NCBI GenBank assembly: GCA_963971575.1
Contig: OZ020612.1
Span: 36,001,916 to 36,065,915, forward strand
Direction: 5' to 3'
Length of the DNA stretch: 64,000 nt
From: Liopterus haemorrhoidalis
Taxonomy: Eukaryota; Arthropoda; Insecta; Coleoptera; Dytiscidae
Shown here: piece by piece, positions 58,501 to 64,000 of the stretch
Numbering within the stretch: position 1 is the stretch's first letter
How the letters are laid out: the number at the start of each line of letters is the position of its first letter
The notes under the pieces: model-generated
The model's database searches: none
What the model saw: the letters and a program-made list of their open reading frames with translations, nothing else
What the model was told of the DNA's origin: nothing
Translations under genes and position numbers: made by a program

Positions 58501-61500
58501 TCAAGGAGGTTATGTAGTTGTTAGTAAATATGACATTTTATGTAATGTTATAAACAGGGCGTGACAGCAGAAAACTATTACGTCAAATGTCAAATTGTGA
58601 TGTTAACCTCTCTAGCTTAAGCAGCTAGCAGCCTTACTAACCGCTAGATTCGTTGTCTAGCACTAGTACCTAGCGGACATTTAGTGCTGTATGCTGTAGT
58701 GCTGGACAATTAAGAAACGGTTTGCTAGATTTGTGCTAGATGCGCTAGATCTAGCGCTGAATTAAAAAACATGGCCCTTCGCTCCCACCAGCTTAAATTA
58801 GAACTAGACTGTATGTTTAGAACAGAGTATATTGTAACGTTAGAAACAAAAAGGCGTGGCCGTAAGACTGGGAAATCAATAGCAATCATTCATGCATCTG
58901 TAGTTGAAAGAGAAACACGCGTTTCTAACATGACAGTGATATGTCGGAATATAACTGATATTTTTGAGACTCTTAATGAAGTTAATGTTTATCAAAATAT
59001 GTACACTATAGGCTATTCCAAACGATTAGGTGGAACTAGATTATGTAATCTAGTTACTTTTATCGTTTGAATCGTGCGTTTTGGCCGTTTTATTTAAGCT
59101 TTGTAAATCATACTTACAATAAACATTTTTTAAGGTTAATATCATTTTAAAATGTCATTTTCTTTATATTTTGATTTTCATCATTCTTAATACATATTTT
59201 CCATTGATTTATTTGTCATTAAAATATGTAAAACAGCATTTTATTTTTTACATATGTCATTCGTTTTCATGGTTTCACTGTTGGAATTTGAAATTTTGAC
59301 ATTCCAACGTGAAAAATGAAATAACCCAAGCAAGGTCCCTTCTCGTGGCAACCTAAAAGAATGAAATACCCATTTAGTTTGGAAAAGCCTGTATAAATCT
59401 CATTGAAAATAGGTACCCGATTATATACGTCTATTAAGTTTCGGTTTTTTTCTGTTCTAAATTTTTGCTAACTAAACCTAACGTAATTATGTAGTTTATA
59501 TGTAGATGCACATTACTTTATTTTCCCCCACCATTTGCTTAATTAAAATTGTGTATCATTGTGCATGCGTTTATAACGTACATTCACTATGAGCTCTAGT
59601 GGGTATGTTTATGGAATTTGAGCCTTGAAATCATTTAAATGTGAATTTAACCGTATACATACTGATTTCATTATTAAAGTTTATTTTAAATTACGTTATG
59701 TAAATGTTAACAAACACATCAACTAATTGGTTATTTCAGTTTTGAATAAACATTTTGGAAAATATAAGATTGAATCGTAAATGTTATGTTTTGAAAGAAA
59801 CGGGTGGCGCTACGCCAAGGCCAAATCTCATTGTAACAATTTTGCACTTTTTCTCTAATCATTGGGTGCTGGTGGGATTATATGGAGCATTAACCCTCTC
59901 ATCATTTCGACCCGATTTCCTTTTTTTTTTTCTCAAGTTCGTTCCATATTATACTTTTTTGCGAAGCACTACAGATTTTTTGCATAGTACTGACATAAAA
60001 AGTATAATGTGAAAGACAATACTTGCTTCCAACTTCCGATGCTACACTACAAACTACACTATTTTCAAAACTACCTCCGGTCACTTTTTTGGGTGACAGT
60101 TGTATACTTCTCAGTCGTACCAACTACCAACTTTTTAGTTTTTGTTTATAAGCTGTTCACTTTTGTAAGAACAAACTAAGAGAATTTTTTTTCAGTAGTT
60201 TGCACCTTTGAAACTTTATGTCATATTGGTATCAACATTAAAAATTTATAAAAAATGTCACTTTCTTAATAATTATCAGAACCAATACATCTAAAGTCGG
60301 TTTTACAGCGTAAGGAATATTTTTATAAGTCCGTATTACACTATAAAAGTAACCAAAATAACTAGATCTGGTTTACAAAAGTGAACAGCTTATACAACTT
60401 AACTTTTAGAAGTTTATTATGTTTATAAGAAGTTTATTTAGAACATACAATTAAAGATAAACTTTTAAACAATATTTATAAATTGGTTGCTAGAATTGGT
60501 TCTATAACCAAACTGTTGCCTGTCACCTGAACCTAGAATTTTTTAAGTTGGCAGTGAAGAGTATCACAAAGTAATAAAAGATGGAAGGTATCGCTGTCTG
60601 TTATTTTTATCCCCCAATATATTCTGTAGTATCAATAGTTGAAATGACGTCAGAGTTGGATAGTATTGAAAAAAGTATAATGTAAAACGGACTTTATACT
60701 TTGATTCTTCTTTTAAATTTCATTTTTTTTTTTTTTTGAATGAACCCGGCTCTGTAAAAATGTGTCGGCCCTGCTTGCAAGAGGGTTTGGTGGTTGGAAC
60801 GATGGTATTTATTTTCGAAGCCTACACTTCGCCCCACCGCGATTTTGACGGACATATATGTAGCTTCATGTAATGTGTGGTCGATTAATGACTACATTTG
60901 GTGGGCCTAGCATTTGGGATATCAGTTGGTCCAGGTCCATCTACTTTCCTTTATTAACTTTTCCTTGCAATCTTATTTTCGAGGTCCATCTACTTTCCTT
61001 TATTAACCTTTCCATGCAATCTTATTTTCTGAATATACACGATGTCGAAGAAAAAGTTGGATATTCCTTGTCGTCAGGTCTATTTGTTATCTATAATTTT
61101 CACAAACTTAGACATTTGTATGACGAGTTGTCCAGGGTAGTCGTGGAACATAGTGAAAGAGCAACATTTCAAACGATTTCTTGAGAATATAAGGAAGTGG
61201 ACAAGGCTAAATTTAGTTTTTTTCGGGATTTACCGGGTCTCTCGAAATATTTACCAGTTTTGTGGATGCCGTTCTTGTTATTGCATAATTAAGAGACAGT
61301 TTTTTCTTCTACGCAGCCACCATATTTTTTATGATGGAGCTTTTAATAGTTAAATTGATACTGTGTCAAAACACACTTCTTCCATGTTTATTTTGACCTA
61401 TAATTCTTCAACAGTTACTGCATTATGCAATTGTCGTTTACGTCATTTGCTAGTGCTAGTTTGTTTTTGTATTTTGTACTTGTACATATTTGTGTGTGTA

Positions 61501-62940
61501 AATTTAATTAATGTATCTGTCGCCATACTTTTATTGGGACATCTGTCCTGTTGTATGGCGAAAACTTGTTTAATAAATAAATAAATAAATAAATAAATAA
61601 CTGAGGGATAAAATGATATTAACCAAAATAATAATAACACTGGATCTGGCGTAATATCCGTGTCTTCATATTGCCAGGGTTTGGGATGCAGCCGTGTGTA
61701 TTTAGCTCCACTAGTCTTCAGTATGACACGGCTCAAAACGTTGCTGAAGTTTGCAATTAGTGGACGCTTGTCAAGAACTGACAAACCCAAAATAATAATA
61801 AATAGTAGTGAAATCACTGATGTAGTAGAAAACAGTGTTCTGCCCCCGGAAAATGCGCAATTTGTTTTGCTCATAGTAGGGAATCCAATGATAATTTTAT
61901 AAACTTTTTCAACATATCGTGTATAATCATTCCATAAAAACGAAACATATATGATGAGTCCTGGGGAAGAACGATAGTGGTACAATATTAGTCCTTTTGG
62001 ATATATCACTGTTAGCTCTTAGTTTATATTTTAAGTTTACGATTGAATTGAAAAAATACGAAAATACTGCTTATATTCAAAAGTGATGAACACTTGTGCA
62101 ATGATTTTGCAAAAATTTATATCCAAGAAAAAAATTATTTCAATAATTCAAAATACTGTTGTACTTTTCCTGTAATACATTTTTTTTTTTTTTTTTAATT
62201 TTCAATACATAGTTCTGAATTGAAAACTTTCTGTCTCTTTTTTCATTCTTTGGTAGGGATTCAACAACTTTTTGCATTTGAACGGTTTTCTTTCGCCCCT
62301 AATATTTAACAATGTTCTTTACTCTCTATAGGTATTGACAACAAATAAGTTTAATAGCACTGGAAGATAAAAGTAATCATAAAATTCATAAAGACAAGCA
62401 GGAGACCAGTTTATACACTTCCGTAATCGATTTTGAAAATTTCTTATTTTATAACTGACCTTTTTTCCCTGAACTCTTTATATGGTTTACCTTGTAAGGG
62501 AGTTAATACTTTTGTTTTTTAGGGGAGATACAACTATGGTGGTATCAGTTTGTGTTGGAATCCATATAGGAGCATGGACAAATTACCATTTAGGCCAAAT
62601 GTCTCCATCCGAACTAACTCCACCATACACCATAATCTGGCCATCATACATAATGATGGGTCAAACAATAATTCGTACAATAATAGGTTTCATTTGCGTA
62701 GTTGCGACTAGACAGATAGCAAAATCCATATCATACCATTTCTTATGCGCTGTATTAAGACAAAACGTTAATGATATGAGAAAATCAGAAAATACTTTAG
62801 AAAATAAGCATAAATTATTTGTTGAATTGAGTTGTAAGTATATTATTTATGCTCTGATTGGTTTTAATACTTTATATTTGCTGCCAAATATCTTCCGAGC
62901 TTTAAGAATTGAAAGACCCACTTTTTATACTGAGATTTAA
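46765..62940 (+). CDS. Sphingosine-1-phosphate phosphatase (four coding exons, 379 aa)
   Basis: An integral membrane lipid phosphatase of the PAP2 superfamily. The family hydrolyses sphingosine-1-phosphate (and dihydro-S1P) to the free sphingoid base at the endoplasmic reticulum. Exons 46765-47062, 51542-51792, 57762-57934 and 62523-62940 join to 1140 nt including stop. All three catalytic motifs are present: K104..R111-P112 (KDIVKWPRP), P130-S-T-H133 (LPSTHAM) and S173-R..H180..D184 (SRLYLGMHSVLD). H133 is the predicted proton donor and H180 the nucleophile. Several hydrophobic helices follow the motifs, as in vertebrate SGPP1/SGPP2. Length 379 compares with about 440 and 400 in human; the N-terminus is short, as in SGPP2. 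The ATG at 46765 is the first Met after an in-frame stop (46735-46737). SGPP1 versus SGPP2 orthology is not settled. Confidence 0.93.
47864..48870 (+). mobile_element. Helentron-like repeat in SGPP intron 1
   Basis: The left end CTTGTAGGTGTTATC and the inverse near 48818 (ACCTACAAAATCCTGAC) are followed by a short hairpin (TGTACGTAAATACGTACA, 48844-48861). Parts are similar to the copies at 42290 and 50290, but no tRNA-like cassette is seen here. Confidence 0.5.
49351..49558. repeat. Long hairpin (arms about 95 bp)
   Basis: The left arm 49351-49446 and right arm 49461-49558 are inverse copies with few mismatches, around a loop of about 14 bases. The best-paired core runs from GGTTGGTTTCACAAATATAA.. 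to the CGACAGG/CCTGTCG closing stem. It includes GCCGAAATACGTA, a motif I have seen in repeats of other insects. It lies within the transcribed intron. Confidence 0.85.
50237..50257. repeat. Poly-G run of 21
   Basis: An uninterrupted run of 21 G on the + strand inside the hAT element. It could form a G-quadruplex or be a sequencing-prone tract. Confidence 0.85.
50290..51185 (+). mobile_element. Helentron-like repeat inside the hAT element
   Basis: Closely similar to 42500-43345, sharing blocks such as GTCCCACACCCTGTAGCCCA and TTGGCAAATGTTGCATTTAA. It ends in ACCTGCGAAGCCCTG and the hairpin GTGTGAAAATTCACAC (51160-51175). The left terminus is missing. Confidence 0.6.
50625..50697 (+). other. 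tRNA-like cassette (73 bp) in the repeat
   Basis: It lies at the same position as the cassette at 42839-42922 but has a different sequence. A D-arm-like TGATCTAATGGTTAGC, a stem TTGCT/AGCAA and a B-box-like GGTTCGCTCCC within a CGGG/CCCG stem are visible. The outer ends GTATCCT and AGGAGAC pair at 6 of 7. The anticodon loop is too long and there are extra bases before the last arm, so it is unlikely to be a working tRNA. Confidence 0.5.
51542..51792 (+). CDS. SGPP coding exon 2
   Basis: Acceptor: a long T run then AG at 51540-51541; donor GTAAGT at 51793. It completes Gly100 and encodes residues 101-183: motif 1 (KDIVKWPRP), motif 2 (PSTHAM), a membrane segment and most of motif 3 up to GMHSVL. 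The frame is open upstream only by chance. Confidence 0.93.
52061..52081 (+). repeat. Possible pogo/Tigger-type terminus
   Basis: TA followed by CAGTGGTACCGCGACTTACG, close to the known pattern of Tigger-like ends. No partner end was found, so only a solo terminus is claimed. Confidence 0.4.
52193..52387 (+). pseudogene. hAT/ZMYM-like TTF-type zinc-finger fragment
   Basis: The + strand reads DFIEKIWKPDQNLNFLTILG.. and then KRYTWLVYSRIENSAYCKFC before VFFAPP and a stop. The 'W...Y.WL.YS....A.C..CV.F' pattern is the TTF-type zinc-finger start found in many insect hAT-derived transposases. The rest of the protein is missing. Confidence 0.6.
53221..53921 (+). mobile_element. Mariner element, internally deleted (701 bp)
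   Basis: The ends are CGAGGGTTGCTAAGTTTTGCGG and an imperfect inverse ending GAGTAGCAACCCTCG, flanked by TA (53219-53220 and 53922-53923). A deleted mariner transposase lies inside. Confidence 0.82.
53474..53860 (+). pseudogene. Mariner transposase with deleted middle
   Basis: DEAPSLASVKRWFKEFYYEK, then SLKDEHREGSLVIVVTPIDA is the second helix-turn-helix and linker of mariner transposases. At about 53636 it joins out of frame to PYSSDLASCDFFLFSFIKDK and MRGLKFNSCEAAI, the last catalytic block and C-terminus. The region with the first two catalytic Asp residues is deleted, and a stop interrupts the tail. Family pattern: 'SPYSPDLAPCDFFLF..LK..L.G..F'. Confidence 0.82.
54168..55485 (+). mobile_element. 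Tc1/mariner-type element (1318 bp), inactive
   Basis: The ends are TAGGGTGTTAGGT (54168-54180) and the inverse ACCTAACACCCTG (55473-55485), with TA on both sides. It carries most of a transposase with mutated catalytic residues. Confidence 0.8.
54335..55151 (+). pseudogene. Mariner-type transposase with altered DDE residues
   Basis: Blocks in order: EEHPAASTRKIGREYVVTHW (helix-turn-helix), LLYPYHIQMVQSLTEDDY, stop near 54553, ISDECCFTRGG (first catalytic Asp retained), NVWAGIIGNVFIGPYVLPQR, WFMHHGASPHFSRYVRRFLN (family expects QDGAP.H; the Asp is His here), WPPRSPDHNSCVFYLWGHMK (family expects SPDLNPLDF; the Asp is Val here), and a C-terminal tail. The last 161-codon stretch is open but starts at an internal Met. 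The N-terminal helix-turn-helix is missing. Confidence 0.82.
55542..55571. repeat. (AAT)n microsatellite, LINE 3' tail
   Basis: About ten AAT units. In the minus orientation it follows the LINE 3' end directly, so it is probably its microsatellite tail. Confidence 0.8.
55545..56940 (-). pseudogene. CR1/Jockey-group LINE, 5'-truncated, reverse transcriptase
   Basis: Minus-strand blocks run from about 56940: YGF, FLSSIHKNLEAKSHCLGLFY, DVSKAFNLVNHSI, then SWVLSFLSNREQVVSIS, NTGVPQGSVLGPVLFLLYIN, and the RT catalytic box CLYADDT, then SQWCYENKLILNTKK. After a stop near 56303 the ORF continues (56255 to 55707) with LKDMVSSDILRTAYLGIFHA, YGILCWGSSSES and VLQKRAIRIIAG up to the C-terminal stop. This is the usual order of CR1/Jockey-group ORF2. 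The endonuclease domain is absent and there is at least one stop between the halves. It sits in SGPP intron 2, antisense to the gene. Confidence 0.88.
57095..57313 (+). pseudogene. Mariner transposase C-terminal fragment
   Basis: After a frameshift the + strand reads PTDYHFFKRLDHFLNGPFVN then NEELIKTALTNSTDN. A run of 23 A (57233-57255) follows, then IYALVRGWHKYIDVDGD and a stop. It matches the last block of SETMAR-like mariner transposases ('PDLAPTDYHFF..LD.FL.GK.F', '..W.KC....G.YF'). Confidence 0.7.
57762..57934 (+). CDS. SGPP coding exon 3
   Basis: Acceptor TTTTTTCAG ends at 57761 and donor GTAAGT starts at 57935. It encodes residues 184-240 plus two bases of Arg241. The first codon is the catalytic-motif Asp184 that completes SRX5HX3D. 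Two hydrophobic helices follow, separated by VDKLDNYLLTHKLSP, which corresponds to the loop 'VD..D....TH...P' in SGPPs. Confidence 0.92.
58368..58777. repeat. Inverted-end repeat rich in GCTAGA motifs
   Basis: GGGCATGTTTCTAAATTCAG and the inverse end (CTGAATTAAAAAACATGGCCC) bracket 410 bp with many copies of GCTAGA/TCTAGC. The open frame starting at 58771 has no known domain. Confidence 0.6.
59935..60692. mobile_element. Second copy of the long-TIR element
   Basis: From about 60060 it follows the copy at 10065-10645 (ACTACC.CCGGTCA.. and ACCAACTTTTTAGTTTTTGT..) and ends in GTATAATGTAAAACGGACTT. The left part is rearranged. A 244-bp MITE is nested at 60149-60392. Confidence 0.65.
60149..60392. 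mobile_element. 244-bp nested MITE with readable empty site
   Basis: TAAGCTGTTCACTTTTGTA and its inverse bound the insert. The related copy at about 10340-10355 shows the uninterrupted host sequence (TTTGTTTACAAC), so the TA duplication and both ends are fixed by comparison. Same ends as the outer element at 49872-51430. Confidence 0.85.
60934..61031. repeat. Tandem duplication, 2 x 49 bp
   Basis: GGTCCATCTACTTTCCTTTA.. is repeated directly with two or three base differences. It makes an internally repeated peptide in a frame (60873-61184) that is otherwise unsupported. Confidence 0.8.
61340..61600 (+). mobile_element. LINE 3' end with (ATAA)n tail
   Basis: The run up to TTGTTTAATAAATAAATAAA.. 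(61571-61600) has the composition of Jockey/CR1-like 3' untranslated ends. No RT block is visible. The 188-codon minus-strand frame 61443-62009 overlaps it. Confidence 0.45.
61601..62522. other. End of SGPP intron 3, nothing recognised
   Basis: Open frames on both strands at 61660-61902 and 61443-62009 overlap each other and the LINE tail. No domain is recognised, so neither is called. Confidence 0.4.
62523..62940 (+). CDS. SGPP coding exon 4 and stop
   Basis: Acceptor TTTTTTAG ends at 62522. It completes Arg241 (TPTRGDTT spans the junction, like TSRGDT in vertebrates) and encodes residues 242-379 with a TAA at 62938-62940. It contains GIHIGAWTNYHLGQM, two to three hydrophobic helices and a C-terminal RKSENTLE..KLFVELSCKYIIYALIGFN region typical of the family end. 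Confidence 0.93.
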
Positions 62941-64000
62941 GTATGTATAATTGTTTACATATCCAAAGACAATCAGTTTTAATGTTTGAGGTTTTATAAT
63001 TGGTCCATTTATTCTTAACAAAATGTACAGAGGTTCTGAGTTCTGAATTTAACATCATACGTAATGGAAAATATGTAATTGAATTATGTTATACAGACGA
63101 TGGTGTCGATAACCGTTAATTGATTGCACTGACGTATGGAAGAGGTTGTTTGAAGAAGGGAGCAAGTCCCTTAGTCACTTAATCACTCTAAAGGCAACAT
63201 CCTGCGTAAACTACTGATTATGAGTTTTATTAAATAGTAAATATTATAGTGCATCTAAGCAAACTAAAGCCCTGGAAAGGCGTGTACCACGCTGCGAATG
63301 TTTTGCAAGTATAGACATCTGTACATAATGAAATGACTTATATATAATATCTATACATTTATAATAAATATAAATACGACCCAATTAAACTTGTATATAC
63401 TACACAATATATGACAAATAAATACTATAACATAAATAATGCATCAACTATTGTGTAAGACTATACTGGTTCGGTACGGTGGTCGCTGATTCTTTGGATC
63501 GGAAACCGCTTAAAACGTTTCAAATGCGTTCACATATTTTCCTGGACCTTTCTCTGTTTAGATGCACTGTATATGTACTGTTCGAGAAACTAAAGAACGG
63601 CCCAGCTGAAGGGGGAGTTTATGACGGCAACGGACAATATCATAGGCGTACTGAATTTAATTAACCACTACACTTAATAGAACAAATACGAGAATTTTGA
63701 ACAATACCCCTGACGTTATACAAGAATATAATAGAATACCAAACTAAAATATATAACATATAACCAAAGTGTAATACTGTAATATACCGCTCTTTATGCT
63801 GAACAATTTATATGTCTAGCTACTGTGAATTATTGTTACCTACGTCCTTCCTAGATAAGAGAATACACAACGGTTTCCCACCATCATTATCCCTATCAGT
63901 CCAGTTACCTAGTTCGGTAATGGAAGGAATTTTCCAAAACGTTTTGAAGGAAACACCAATGGTAAAACGAAAAATAAAATAATTATTTTTCTTTGGCTCT
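62941..64000 (+). other. SGPP 3' UTR and downstream flank
   Basis: Candidate polyadenylation signals AATAAA occur at 63363-63368 and 63417-63422, about 420-480 bases after the stop. Which one is used cannot be told from sequence alone. No further gene is recognised before the window ends. Confidence 0.4.

Noticed and set aside
60873..61184. 103-codon + frame with internal repeat
   Set aside because: The repeat is a 49-bp DNA tandem duplication. I saw no homology and no splice context.
61443..62009. Longest open frame in the window (188 codons, minus strand)
   Set aside because: It overlaps a LINE-like 3' tail with an (ATAA)n run and a + strand frame, lies in an SGPP intron and has no recognisable domain.

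Overview
The window reads as AT-rich nuclear DNA from an insect. The evidence is one split, intron-containing protein gene of animal type, canonical GT..AG introns, and a dense load of insect-type transposons: hAT, Tc1/mariner, PIF/Harbinger, RTE/CR1-like LINEs, a tRNA-derived SINE and Helentron-like repeats. I cannot fix the order; a beetle-like genome is a guess. Nothing here is bacterial: there are no operons, CRISPR arrays or ribosome binding sites.

The only convincing host gene is a sphingosine-1-phosphate phosphatase (SGPP1/2 family) on the + strand from 46765 to 62940. Its four coding exons (46765-47062, 51542-51792, 57762-57934, 62523-62940) join in frame with correct splice sites to give 379 residues carrying all three lipid-phosphatase motifs. 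Its introns (4.5, 6.0 and 4.6 kb) are packed with nested transposons.

The first 46 kb holds no recognisable host gene. In order it has a 2.4-kb Harbinger element with remnants of both its genes (829-3224), an intact-looking tRNA-derived SINE inside another repeat (4602-4754), and a string of non-autonomous hAT elements with 8-bp target duplications (5435, 8429, 10951, 17570, 18682, 33094, 40656, 41261). There is a 1-kb unit present twice with an inverted third part (21221-24532) and an internally deleted mariner-type element with perfect 30-bp ends (25012-25920). A second SINE copy lies at 27520-27628 and a 279-bp tandem duplication at 31017-31574. LINE ORF2 remnants are scattered on both strands.

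Intron 1 of SGPP contains a Helentron-like repeat, a roughly 95-bp-arm hairpin, and a three-layer nest (TIR element > hAT element > Helentron-like repeat with a tRNA-like cassette). Intron 2 contains a hAT zinc-finger remnant, three different mariner-type remnants and a LINE reverse transcriptase. Intron 3 contains a TIR element with a nested MITE whose empty site can be read from a paralogous copy. No toxin gene or viral insertion was recognised.

The most unusual signals are the different tRNA-like cassettes at the same internal position of two paralogous Helentron-like repeats, the SINE family with target duplications, the duplicated/inverted cluster flanked by a 39-bp direct repeat, and the long hairpins.
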